Positions 1 through 7,712 of a stretch of DNA of 64,000 bases are shown piece by piece. This DNA comes from Crocinitomicaceae bacterium. Lineage in GTDB: Bacteria; Bacteroidota; Bacteroidia; Flavobacteriales_D; Crocinitomicaceae. The DNA is taken from assembly GCA_024643725.1 (NCBI GenBank), contig JAHEMJ010000012.1:1-64000 (forward strand). The letters run 5' to 3'. Each line of letters starts with the position of its first letter. Within the stretch, counting starts at the first letter, position 1. The notes below the pieces were generated by a model. It worked only from the letters and a program-made list of their open reading frames with translations, was not told the origin of the DNA and did not search any database. The position numbers were made by a program, and so were the translations under genes.

Positions 1-121
1 CAGCGTAAGTCAGTTTGTCGACATTCACGATGAGGTAATCGGGATAATGCGTCAAAAAACGACGAACAACATGCGATCCGATGAATCCGGCTCCGCCGGT
101 GATGATGATTGTTTTTTTCAT
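1..121 (-). CDS. rfbB: dTDP-glucose 4,6-dehydratase, N-terminal part (cut by window edge)
   Basis: Only the first 40 codons are present, reading leftward from an ATG at 121. They encode a Rossmann start with the glycine motif GGAGFIGSH followed by VVRRFLTHYPDY and NVDKLTYA, the typical opening of RfbB/RmlB, which turns dTDP-glucose into dTDP-4-keto-6-deoxyglucose. It lies 65 bases downstream of the nucleotide-sugar dehydrogenase gene on the same strand, so it is probably the next gene of that operon. The dTDP-keto sugar would be a plausible precursor for the aminotransferase and acetyltransferase at 20058-21766. Another extended SDR such as a UDP-sugar epimerase is possible, but NVDKLTYAG-type sequence favours RfbB. 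Confidence 0.8.
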   Translation of the reverse strand, partial: MKKTIIITGGAGFIGSHVVRRFLTHYPDYLIVNVDKLTYA

Positions 122-185
122 GTGTAATGTTCTTTTCTATTTTACCATACGGCATGCCCGTAAACCCACAGAGCATGCCCTGTGG

Positions 186-1481
186 CTACAGGGACCAATA
201 CGTTAAATCGTTTATTTTTCCACGGTAAATGCCTTTCACATCAACGAATACACCTTTGCCGTCTTTCATCATTCCTTTGAAATAATGTTCGTCGAATTGA
301 CAATATTCGCGGTGATTAACGGCTAAAATGATCGCATCGTAGTCCTTGCGGATGTCTGTTGCCAATGCCACGCCGTATTCGTGTTCCATTTCGGAGGAAT
401 CTGCGTGTGGATCAATCACATCGACGTTGATTTGGAAGGATTTCAATTCGTTTACGACGTCAATGACTTTCGAATTTCGGATGTCGCTTACGTTTTCTTT
501 GAAGGTCGCTCCCATCACCAAGACATGTGCTTCTTGGATCATTTTTCCTTGAGCAATGATTTTCTTCGCAGTTTGCTTACCGATGTAGAAGCCCATGGAA
601 TCGTTGACATAGCGACCGGAGTTGATCACCTTCGAGTGGTAACCCAATTGCATGGCTTTGTGAACCAAATAATACGGATCCACGCCGATACAGTGTCCAC
701 CTACCAATCCTGGGTAGAATTTCAAGAAATTCCATTTTGTCCCAGCGGCTTCGAGGACATCAAAGGTATTAATGCCCATCTTGTTGAAGATGATCGAAAG
801 CTCGTTCACCAAGGAAATGTTGACGTCACGCTGTGTGTTCTCGACGATTTTCGCTGCTTCTGCTACTTTGATGCTCGTCGCGCGGTGTACACCTGCTGCA
901 ACCACTAATTCGTATGTCTTTGCAATCTCATCCAACGATTCTTCGTCACAACCGGACACGATTTTAATCACATTTTGTAAGGTATGTTCTTTGTCCCCCG
1001 GATTGATGCGCTCCGGTGAATAGCCAACTTTGAAGTCCTCCGGGAATTTCAAGCCAGATTCTGCCTCCAAAATCGGAATACAGTCCTCTTCCGTACATCC
1101 TGGATACACCGTGGACTCAAATACCACATAATCGCCTTTTTTCAAGACTTTTCCCACCGTACGACTCGCGCCCTGTAAGGGTTTTAAGTCCGGAAGGTTC
1201 GTTTCGTCAATCGGTGTGGGAACAGCGACAATGAAAAAATTCACATCTGCTAAATCGTTGATGTCTGCCGTAAACGTAATGTCTCGGTTTTCAAAGTCTG
1301 CAGCTTCCAATTCACGACTGGGATCCTCCCCACGACGCATCATGTCCACACGCGCTTGATTGATGTCAAATCCTACAACTTTCACACGTTTCGCGAATTC
1401 TAAAGCAATCGGTAATCCCACATAGCCCAGTCCGACTAGTGCAAGTTTTGCTTCTTTTTTTATGAGTTTTTCGTAGATCAT
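186..1481 (-). CDS. wbpA: UDP-N-acetylglucosamine 6-dehydrogenase (WbpA/TviB family)
   Basis: 431 residues, full family length. It oxidises the C6 hydroxyl of a UDP-N-acetylhexosamine to the uronic acid using NAD in the cytoplasm. An N-terminal Rossmann motif VGLGYVGLP (residues 16-24), the substrate segment GYSPERINPGD (153-163) and the catalytic cysteine in GGHCIGVDPYYL (Cys264) are all present. The SPERINPGD and GVDPYYL signatures separate the WbpA/TviB branch from UDP-glucose dehydrogenase. It is the first step of the UDP-GlcNAc3NAcA route, whose next enzymes WlbA and WbpD are the two genes upstream on the same strand and WbpE is at 6513. The only other nucleotide-sugar dehydrogenase in the window is ugd. 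A UDP-GalNAc substrate cannot be excluded. Confidence 0.9.
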   Translation of the reverse strand: MIYEKLIKKEAKLALVGLGYVGLPIALEFAKRVKVVGFDINQARVDMMRRGEDPSRELEAADFENRDITFTADINDLADVNFFIVAVPTPIDETNLPDLKPLQGASRTVGKVLKKGDYVVFESTVYPGCTEEDCIPILEAESGLKFPEDFKVGYSPERINPGDKEHTLQNVIKIVSGCDEESLDEIAKTYELVVAAGVHRATSIKVAEAAKIVENTQRDVNISLVNELSIIFNKMGINTFDVLEAAGTKWNFLKFYPGLVGGHCIGVDPYYLVHKAMQLGYHSKVINSGRYVNDSMGFYIGKQTAKKIIAQGKMIQEAHVLVMGATFKENVSDIRNSKVIDVVNELKSFQINVDVIDPHADSSEMEHEYGVALATDIRKDYDAIILAVNHREYCQFDEHYFKGMMKDGKGVFVDVKGIYRGKINDLTYWSL

Positions 1482-1506
1482 ACTTTTTAATTAGTTATTC
1501 GTGCCT

Positions 1507-1660
1507 AGTTCCTAGTGACTAGTGTTGTGCTTCGGATTTTTACAACCTTCAACCTCAAGCGTCAGTGCCTAAATTATTAGCACATTAGCACACTAGCATC
1601 CCGAAGGGTCGGGACACGCATTAGCACATTAGCAAATTAGCACACTAGCACATTATTATC
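1507..1660. repeat. Heptamer plus octamer spacer repeat with hairpin
   Basis: The spacer between the wlbA-like gene and wbpA carries heptamers (GTGCCTA, GTTCCTA, GTGACTA) at about 1508-1530 and octamers of the ACATTAGC type at about 1577-1652, interrupted by the hairpin TCCCGA-AGGG-TCGGGA near 1600-1615. Read on the minus strand, which is the coding strand here, the octamers follow the wlbA stop as GCTAATGT and the heptamers precede wbpA as CACTAGT. It is the only spacer seen with both families. Confidence 0.85.
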
Positions 1661-2665
1661 TCTTACTTTATAAATTCGTTCAATGATCTCCACGACTTTC
1701 ATCCCTTCTAAGGCGTTGGTAGTCGGGGAAGTTCGTCCTTTCAGTGAATCAATGACATTCGTGATGACGTAATTGTGATTCGCTGCGGAGCCCTTGTACG
1801 GACCATAGTCGTTACCAGGATTCGTTGGCGCCAACGTTGGCATTTCGTAATTCGTGATGTTGCACACCTCGACTTCGTTCATGTATTGTCCACCGATTTT
1901 CACGGAGCCATTTTTTCCAATAATCGTCATTGACGATTCTAAATTCTGATTGGCAACTGATGTCGAATAATTCAAGGAACCCATTCCACCGTTAATGAAA
2001 TCAAAACTCACAAAACCTGAATCCTCGAAGTCTGTATAGTCTTTGTGGTTGAAATCCGCGAATTTCCCTTGGATATTGTCAATGTCTCCAAACAACCAAT
2101 ACATGATGTCGATGAAGTGACTAAATTGAGTAAACAAGGTTCCACCGTCTAAATCCTGTGTTCCTTTCCATCCACCTGCTTTGTAGTAGCGCTCGTCGCG
2201 GTTCCAATAACAGTTCAATTGCACCATGTAAATATCGCCCAAGACTTTTCGGTCGATGAGGTCCTTGATCCACACAGATGGCGGGGAATAACGGTTCTGC
2301 ATGACGCAAAACACTTGCTTGGAAACTTGCAACGATTTGTAAATGATACGCTCACAACTTTCCTTGGATAAGCCCATCGGTTTTTCGCACACGACGTGTT
2401 TTTTGTGTTCCAAGGCCAACAATGCTTGATCGGCATGCAAACCATTTGGCGTACACACGTTGACCACATCGAATTCCAAACCGCTAGCGAAAAGATCTTC
2501 CATCGTTGTGAAAAAAGGCACGTCGAAATCCTCCGCTTGACATTCCGCTTTTCCTCGGACATCCACCATGGCCACCAATTCTCCTTCTGCATCGCGACGA
2601 ATCATCTCCGCATGACGTTTTCCAATGTGTCCAGCGCCTATAACGGCAAATTTTATTTTATTCAT
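1637..2665 (-). CDS. wlbA: Gfo/Idh/MocA oxidoreductase, WlbA/WbpB-like UDP-GlcNAcA 3-dehydrogenase
   Basis: 342 residues. NAD-binding start VIGAGHIGKRHAE, the family EKP motif at residues 94-96, and the C-terminal sheet segment LDGGTLFTQFSHFIDIMYWLFGDI mark the Gfo/Idh/MocA fold. WlbA/WbpB oxidises C3 of UDP-GlcNAcA, feeding the WbpE aminotransferase. Its context between wbpA and wbpD supports this role. A second, diverged copy is at 32149-33144 and shares most motifs. The last residues (NNVLVC) and the TAA stop are encoded by the octamer repeat that follows, so the natural C-terminus has been replaced or extended by repeat DNA. No strong promoter was seen immediately upstream, where a heptamer spacer lies. 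Confidence 0.85.
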   Translation of the reverse strand: MNKIKFAVIGAGHIGKRHAEMIRRDAEGELVAMVDVRGKAECQAEDFDVPFFTTMEDLFASGLEFDVVNVCTPNGLHADQALLALEHKKHVVCEKPMGLSKESCERIIYKSLQVSKQVFCVMQNRYSPPSVWIKDLIDRKVLGDIYMVQLNCYWNRDERYYKAGGWKGTQDLDGGTLFTQFSHFIDIMYWLFGDIDNIQGKFADFNHKDYTDFEDSGFVSFDFINGGMGSLNYSTSVANQNLESSMTIIGKNGSVKIGGQYMNEVEVCNITNYEMPTLAPTNPGNDYGPYKGSAANHNYVITNVIDSLKGRTSPTTNALEGMKVVEIIERIYKVRDNNVLVC

Positions 2666-2682
2666 AGTTTATTTATTAGTGC

Positions 2683-2875
2683 TCAGTACCTAGTTCCTAG
2701 TGTCGAACTCCGTTCTTGCTATTTCATTTTCTTCTCATTAACCCCACTATTCACTGATCACTAGTTACAAGTCACATTTTCAGTGTTTACTCTCATTTTT
2801 TATCCTACAATTTCATTTTCTTCTCATAAACCCCCACTAGTCAATAATCACTAAACACTAGTCACTCGTTCAACC
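2683..2875. repeat. Heptamer intergenic repeat, diverged copy
   Basis: The spacer between wbpD and wlbA (minus strand) starts with TAGTGCTCAGTACCTAGTTCCTAG-type heptamers next to wlbA and ends in CACTAGTCAATAATCACTA-type heptamers that run into wbpD. In between are two copies of a segment containing TTTCATTTTCTTCTCAT (about 2722-2738 and 2813-2829), each followed by an ACCCCCACTA-like start of heptamers. It is a diverged relative of the two repeats flanking the gene at 5915-6286. Confidence 0.75.
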
Positions 2876-3429
2876 GTGTTTTCGCTCAAGGTATAATTTT
2901 CTCCACTTTCTGGACACTGAGCCATCCCATTTTCATCAAAATTCAAACGGTGACCGTATTCCGACATCCAGCCGATTTGGCGAGCAGGATTCCCAACAAC
3001 TAAGGCATAGTCGGGGACGTGTTTCGTAACAACTGCTCCAGCACCGATGAAGGCATAGCGTCCGATGTCGTGACCGCAAACGATGGTTGCATTGGCACCG
3101 ATACTTGCGCCTTTTTTGACAATCGTTTTCAAATAACTGTCGCGGCGATTCACAGCGCTACGTGGATTCATCACGTTGGTAAAAACCATTGATGGACCCA
3201 AAAACACATCGTCCTCACAGATAACGCCCGTGTAGATGGAAACGTTGTTTTGTACTTTGACATTGTTCCCTAGAATGACTTCCGGAGAGATGACTACGTT
3301 TTGCCCAATGTTACACGACAAACCGATGTTACAGTTGGGCATGATATGCGAAAAATGCCAGATCTTGGTTCCTTCACCAATCTGACATCCTTCATCAATC
3401 ACTGCTGTTTCATGTGCGAAATACTTCAT
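2851..3429 (-). CDS. wbpD: UDP-3-amino-GlcNAcA N-acetyltransferase (WbpD/WlbB-like)
   Basis: 192 residues with left-handed beta-helix hexapeptide repeats, for example CQIGEGTKIWHFSHI, CNIGQNVVISPEVILGNNVKVQNN and GASIGANATIVCG. The conserved stretch WHFSHI and VFTNVMNPRS resemble WlbB/WbpD, which acetylates the 3-amino group made by WbpE to give UDP-GlcNAc3NAcA. The start ATG abuts the stop of the UDP-xylose synthase gene, showing cotranscription. The last four residues (VTSV) and the TAG stop lie in the heptamer repeat that follows. The shorter paralogue at 33141 (157 residues) lacks the C-terminal extension after the AGNPA motif that is present here (residues about 145-192). Confidence 0.88.
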   Translation of the reverse strand: MKYFAHETAVIDEGCQIGEGTKIWHFSHIMPNCNIGLSCNIGQNVVISPEVILGNNVKVQNNVSIYTGVICEDDVFLGPSMVFTNVMNPRSAVNRRDSYLKTIVKKGASIGANATIVCGHDIGRYAFIGAGAVVTKHVPDYALVVGNPARQIGWMSEYGHRLNFDENGMAQCPESGENYTLSENTVERVTSV

Positions 3430-4416
3430 TTACTTCGTAATGTATTTGTCAAAATTATAATGATCTGTTTCCAATAATTCTTCTTTGCTCAAACTTTGGA
3501 AATAGGCATAGGTTCGTTTTAATCCTTCGCTACGATCAATTTTAGGTTCCCAATTTAAAATTTCGCGCGCTTTCGTGATGTCGGGTTGACGCTGTTTCGG
3601 GTCATCCACAGGTAGATCTTTGTAAATGACTTTTTGCGTTGTTCCCGTTAAAGCGATGATTTCCTCTGCAAATTGTGAAATCGTGATTTCCGATGGATTT
3701 CCCACGTTTACTGGATACGGATAATCGCTCATCAATAAGCGAACGATTCCTTCGACAAGGTCATCGACGTAACAAAAGGAACGTGTTTGAGATCCGTCAC
3801 CGAAAATGGTCAAATCCTCTCCGCGGAGCGCTTGTCCGATAAATGCAGGTAGCACACGACCGTCATTCAAGCGCATGCGTGGACCATACGTATTGAAAAT
3901 ACGAACGATGCGTGTCTCGACACCATGAAAATTATGGTAAGCCATCGTGATCGCTTCTTGAAAACGCTTCGCTTCGTCGTAGACGCCACGTGGACCAACT
4001 GGATTCACATTTCCCCAATAGTCTTCGGTTTGTGGGTGAACGGTTGGATCACCATAAACTTCAGAAGTGGAGGCGATGATTAAGCGTGCTCCCTTTGCTT
4101 TTGCTAGTCCAAGGCAATTGTGAATGCCCAAGGATCCGACTTTCAACGTTTGAATCGGAATCTTTAAGTAATCAATTGGACTCGCTGGAGAAGCAAAATG
4201 CAAGATGTAGTCCAATTCTCCTGGAATGTGAATGAATTTCGAAACATCGTGGTTGTAAAATTCGAATTGCTCCAAAGGAAACAAGTGTTCGATGTTTTTT
4301 AATCGTCCGGTGATGAGGTTGTCCATCGCAATGACATGGTAGCCATCTTTGATGAAACGATCACACAAATGCGATCCTAAAAATCCGGCTGCTCCGGTAA
4401 TGAGTACACGTTTCAT
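3430..4416 (-). CDS. uxs: UDP-glucuronate decarboxylase (UDP-xylose synthase)
   Basis: 328 residues, an extended short-chain dehydrogenase. It has the NAD motif [11 protein letters not shown] (7-17), an active-site [10 protein letters not shown] (115-124) and the YxxxK pair Tyr146/Lys150 in [11 protein letters not shown]. The segments [13 protein letters not shown] and [14 protein letters not shown] are typical of UXS, which decarboxylates UDP-GlcA to UDP-xylose. It overlaps ugd by an ATGA junction (4413-4416), so the enzyme and its substrate supplier are translationally coupled. Xylose is therefore likely in the glycan. Confusion with plain UDP-glucose epimerases is unlikely given these motifs. 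Confidence 0.92.
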   Translation of the reverse strand: MKRVLITGAAGFLGSHLCDRFIKDGYHVIAMDNLITGRLKNIEHLFPLEQFEFYNHDVSKFIHIPGELDYILHFASPASPIDYLKIPIQTLKVGSLGIHNCLGLAKAKGARLIIASTSEVYGDPTVHPQTEDYWGNVNPVGPRGVYDEAKRFQEAITMAYHNFHGVETRIVRIFNTYGPRMRLNDGRVLPAFIGQALRGEDLTIFGDGSQTRSFCYVDDLVEGIVRLLMSDYPYPVNVGNPSEITISQFAEEIIALTGTTQKVIYKDLPVDDPKQRQPDITKAREILNWEPKIDRSEGLKRTYAYFQSLSKEELLETDHYNFDKYITK

Positions 4417-5729
4417 TTCTCAACGAGGTTACGACCAATGCTCGAATAGTAAAATCCTTTTTCGTTCATTTCGTCTGTTTCATATAAATTCCTTCCATCA
4501 AAGATGACAGCATCTGTTAAACGCTCCTTCATCGCGCTGAAGTTTGGATTGCGGAAAATGCTCCACTCGGTGCAAATCAATAAAGCGTCGGCATGATCAA
4601 GTACACTGTATTCATCCGAAGCGAAGGTGATTTTATCGCCAAGCAAGCGTTGCACATTCGGCATGGCTTCTGGATCGTACGCGCTCACTGTCGCGCCAGC
4701 TTTTAGTAATTCCTCAATCATGTACAAGGCGGGTGCCTCGCGAATGTCATCCGTATCTGGCTTAAAGGCTAAACCCCAAAGTGCGATGTGTTTTCCGGTG
4801 AGGTCTCCACGGAAGAAATTCTTTATTTTGGGAAATAATTTCGTTTTTTGGTCTTGGTTGACTTCCATCACTGCGGAAAGAATCTTGAAATCGTAGTTGT
4901 TTTCAGTTCCTGATTTTGCGAGTGCTTGGACATCTTTCGGAAAGCAGGAACCACCGTAACCGATTCCTGGAAACAAGAATCGCTTTCCGATGCGGCTATC
5001 GGATCCAATGCCGATGCGCACCTTGTCGACATCTGCCCCCACCAATTCACAGAAATTCGCGATTTCATTCATGAAGGTGATTTTCGTTGCCAAGAACGCA
5101 TTCGCTGCGTATTTTGTCAGCTCGGCGGATTTCTCATCCATGAAATATATGGGATTCCCCTGACGGACAAATGGTTTGTACAGATTATCCATGATTTTTC
5201 TGGCACGCTCATCGGAGGTACCAATCACCACACGGTCTGGTTTTAGGAAATCGCTTACGGCGTAACCTTCGCGTAAAAACTCTGGATTGGAAACGACTGC
5301 GAATTCAACTGTCGCATGTGCGGAAATGGCTGCCGTTACTTTTTCTGCTGTCCCGACTGGAACGGTGCTTTTGTCGACAATCACTTTGTAATCGGTCATG
5401 ATTTTCCCTAATTCCTTCGCCACACCGAGAATGTACGACAAATCCGCAGACCCATCTTCTCCTGGAGGTGTTGGCAGCGCAAGGAAAATGATTTCGGCAT
5501 CCTTTATTCCCGCGGCTAAATCTGTGGTAAAGGTGAGTCGTCCAGCTTTGATGTTGCGATCAAACAACACGTCCAATTCTGGTTCGTAAATGGGGATTTC
5601 ACCGTTTTGCATTTTTGCTACTTTGTTCGCGTCAATATCAATGCAAATGACATTGTTCCCCGTTTCTGCGAAACAGGTTCCGGTTACTAATCCAACGTAC
5701 CCTGTTCCTACTACTGCAATGTTTTTCAT
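4413..5729 (-). CDS. ugd: UDP-glucose 6-dehydrogenase
   Basis: 438 residues from the ATG at 5729. The reading frame is open up to 5792, but the upstream codons are a lysine/arginine-rich, repeat-proximal stretch, whereas [17 protein letters not shown] is the normal family start. Motifs: Rossmann GTGYVGL (8-14), [10 protein letters not shown] (147-155), catalytic Cys262 in [10 protein letters not shown], and the C-terminal UDP-binding domain. It makes UDP-glucuronate from UDP-glucose with NAD. The overlap with uxs fixes its pathway as UDP-GlcA to UDP-xylose, although the product could also be used directly by the glycosyltransferases. Confidence 0.93.
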   Translation of the reverse strand: MKNIAVVGTGYVGLVTGTCFAETGNNVICIDIDANKVAKMQNGEIPIYEPELDVLFDRNIKAGRLTFTTDLAAGIKDAEIIFLALPTPPGEDGSADLSYILGVAKELGKIMTDYKVIVDKSTVPVGTAEKVTAAISAHATVEFAVVSNPEFLREGYAVSDFLKPDRVVIGTSDERARKIMDNLYKPFVRQGNPIYFMDEKSAELTKYAANAFLATKITFMNEIANFCELVGADVDKVRIGIGSDSRIGKRFLFPGIGYGGSCFPKDVQALAKSGTENNYDFKILSAVMEVNQDQKTKLFPKIKNFFRGDLTGKHIALWGLAFKPDTDDIREAPALYMIEELLKAGATVSAYDPEAMPNVQRLLGDKITFASDEYSVLDHADALLICTEWSIFRNPNFSAMKERLTDAVIFDGRNLYETDEMNEKGFYYSSIGRNLVEK

Positions 5730-5798
5730 TTGAATAGTTTTTCGTTTTATCGTGCGCTTGCGCGTTGTTTTTTTTGATAGTGCCTCGTGCATTTAGTG

Positions 5799-5872
5799 CC
5801 TAGTGCTATTCTATTAATTATTCTTTTATTCTATGTTTTCATTCATTCCAAAAATCCCCCACTAGTCACTAA
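5799..5872. repeat. 73-base direct repeat, copy 1, with heptamer array to about 5932
   Basis: The core starts CCTAGTGCTATTCTATT and runs to ATCCCCCACTAGTCACTA. It matches the core at 6374-6446 with two substitutions over 73 bases. A heptamer array (CACTAGT/CACTAAT, about ten units) continues from 5860 into the 3' end of the four-helix-bundle gene. The two copies flank that gene in direct orientation. Confidence 0.9.
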
Positions 5873-5914
5873 TCACTAGTCACTAATCACTAATCACTAG
5901 TCACTGAGCACTAA

Positions 5915-6286
5915 TCACTTATTACTAGACAACAAATACTTCCTAAGACCAGTAATCATTTTTCCAATCTCCAACAATTTTTCATGTATGGCGGTGTAAT
6001 CTGTATCTTTAATCAATCCTGTGTCTCGCGCAAAGCGGAGTTGTGACCTTAATTCTTCTGTTGACCCCATTGCGATCAGTAAAAATCGTGCGAAATCTTT
6101 TTTAGACTTGCGTCCGAATCCTTCAGCGATGTTCGATGAAATGGATAGGGATGATCTTATCATTTGATCTTTAATGGCCCATTTTTTATCAAAAGATGAC
6201 TCGTTTGTCAATCTATCTACTTCTAGTGCGACTTCATATGCACGCTGCCATGCGTTTAGGTCTTCGTATCTTTTTATCAGTGCCAT
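5915..6286 (-). CDS. Four-helix-bundle protein (S23/IVP family)
   Basis: 123 residues, all helical, with the family signatures LNAWQRAYEVALEV, SLSISSNIAEGFGRKS and FLLIAMGSTEELRSQL. This family was first seen encoded in 23S rRNA intervening sequences and is common in Bacteroidota polysaccharide loci; its molecular function is not known. Here it interrupts an operon of sugar-nucleotide enzymes and is flanked by near-identical 73-base direct repeats. The terminal residues SSNK and the TGA stop are encoded by heptamer repeat. A second, distant member is at 15549-15896, also next to tandem repeats, which suggests an association between this family and the repeats rather than with sugar metabolism. 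Confidence 0.88.
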   Translation of the reverse strand: MALIKRYEDLNAWQRAYEVALEVDRLTNESSFDKKWAIKDQMIRSSLSISSNIAEGFGRKSKKDFARFLLIAMGSTEELRSQLRFARDTGLIKDTDYTAIHEKLLEIGKMITGLRKYLLSSNK

Positions 6287-6373
6287 TTTTTCGAATTCCT
6301 TGTCAAAACGAATTGCGGCATGTATTATTGTGTGCTAGGTTAACTTAGTGACTAGTGAATAGTGCCTTTAGTA

Positions 6374-6510
6374 CCTAGTGCTATTCTAATAATTATTCTT
6401 TTATTCTATGTTTTCATTCATTCCTAAAATCCCCCACTAGTCACTAAACACTAGTCACTAAGCACTAGTAACTGAGCACTAATCACTAGTCACTGAGCTC
6501 TAATCACTAC
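6374..6510. repeat. 73-base direct repeat, copy 2, plus heptamer array
   Basis: The core 6374-6446 is a near-perfect copy of 5799-5871. A heptamer array of CACTAGT, CACTAAA, CACTAAG and CACTAAT units follows to 6510, just past the stop of the aminotransferase gene read on the minus strand. More heptamers in the reverse sense (TAGTGAC, TAGTGAA) lie at about 6338-6365 on the side of the four-helix-bundle start. Confidence 0.9.
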
Positions 6511-6512
6511 GA

Positions 6513-7646
6513 TTAACTGTTAACGAAAAACATTTTAACTGTGTTTATAATAAATTCCTGTTGTTCCTCATCCATTTCCGTATGAATCGGTAACGATATC
6601 ACGCGTTCAGTTAACCAATCCGTTGTCGGTAATTCCGTTTGACTACTTCCAAATGCAGCGAACATCTGCTGTTTGTGCGCTGGAATCGGGTAATAAATCA
6701 TGCTAGGAATGTCGTTGGCGGATAAATGTTCTTGCAACGCGTTGCGATTTCCCTTTTCCAACACCAAGGTGTACTGATGAAAAACATGCTTGGAATCATC
6801 CGCGCGGAATGGAATCTGAACACCGGGAATTCCCGCAAATGCTTCGTCGTAACGTGCTGCTACTTCTCGTCGCGCGTCGATGTAATTATCTAACTGACGT
6901 AATTTAATTTCTAATATCGCTGCTTGAATCGTGTCCAAGCGGGAATTGCAACCAATAACATCATGGACATACTTCTGTTCTTGTCCATGGTTGGCAATCA
7001 TTTTGATTTTCTTTGCTAGCGCATCGTCGTTGGTACAAAGTGCACCACCATCCCCATAACACCCTAAGTTTTTAGAAGGAAAAAAAGAGGTGCAGCCAAT
7101 GTGACCAATGCTTCCTGTTTTTACTTTTTTGCCATTGGTTAAATGGTAATCGGAACCAATTGCTTGTGCATTGTCCTCTATGACGAACAATTTGTGTTTG
7201 GTAGCGATTTCCATAATGGCATTCATGTTTGCCGCTTGACCATACAGGTGAACGGGAACAATTGCTTTCGTTCTTGGCGTGATTGCGGCTTCAATTGCAG
7301 ATGGCTCCATGCAAAATGTTTTCGGGTCGACTTCAACAAACACTGGTTTCAATCCGAGTAAGGCTACCACTTCTGTTGTGGCGATGTACGTGAAACTTGG
7401 CGTAATGACTTCGTCTCCTGGTTTTAGGTCCAAGGCCATCATGGCAATTTGCAAGGCATCTGTTCCGTTGGCGCAAGGAATGACATGCTTGACACCTAAA
7501 TAATGTTCTAAATCCGACTGAAAGCGTCCGACCGCTGGACCATTGATGAAGTGGGCCTGTTGCACCACATCTTGAATCGCTTCATCGATTGAGGGCTTGA
7601 TCTTCTCGTATTGAGAAACAAGGTCAACCATTTGGATTTTTTTCAT
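6513..7646 (-). CDS. wbpE: DegT/DnrJ/EryC1 aminotransferase (WbpE/WlbC-like)
   Basis: 377 residues. A PLP-dependent sugar aminotransferase with GTDALQIAM (phosphate cup), EDNAQAIG (157-164) and the Schiff-base lysine Lys192 in SFFPSKNLGCYGDGGA. The SFFPSKNLG motif and the company of wbpA, wlbA and wbpD on the same strand point to the step that converts the 3-keto uronic acid to the 3-amino sugar. It heads the minus-strand operon, starting 22 bases after the terminator of the OmpA gene. No TAnnTTTG element was found directly upstream, so some read-through or a nonconsensus promoter must supply it. A second aminotransferase of this type is at 33611. Confidence 0.88.
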   Translation of the reverse strand: MKKIQMVDLVSQYEKIKPSIDEAIQDVVQQAHFINGPAVGRFQSDLEHYLGVKHVIPCANGTDALQIAMMALDLKPGDEVITPSFTYIATTEVVALLGLKPVFVEVDPKTFCMEPSAIEAAITPRTKAIVPVHLYGQAANMNAIMEIATKHKLFVIEDNAQAIGSDYHLTNGKKVKTGSIGHIGCTSFFPSKNLGCYGDGGALCTNDDALAKKIKMIANHGQEQKYVHDVIGCNSRLDTIQAAILEIKLRQLDNYIDARREVAARYDEAFAGIPGVQIPFRADDSKHVFHQYTLVLEKGNRNALQEHLSANDIPSMIYYPIPAHKQQMFAAFGSSQTELPTTDWLTERVISLPIHTEMDEEQQEFIINTVKMFFVNS

Positions 7647-7667
7647 TCAGTGTAATTTTTTTCTAAT

Positions 7668-7695
7668 AAAAAAGGCGATCAATTGACCGCCCTTT
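7668..7695 (-). terminator. Intrinsic terminator of the OmpA-family gene
   Basis: On the minus strand GGCGGTCAA pairs with TTGATCGCC (one G-U wobble) and is followed directly by six T residues. It lies 18 bases past the stop of the OmpA-family gene and before the WbpE-like aminotransferase start, so it separates the two units. Confidence 0.8.
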
Positions 7696-7712
7696 GCTAA
7701 TTTCTGTGCGGA

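Noticed and set aside
5730..5792. 21-codon N-terminal extension of ugd
   Set aside because: Lys/Arg-rich and unlike the family; the Rossmann fold begins directly at [10 protein letters not shown].
5915..6286. Ribosomal protein or 23S rRNA intervening sequence
   Set aside because: The family is named after such insertions, but no rRNA sequence is present here.
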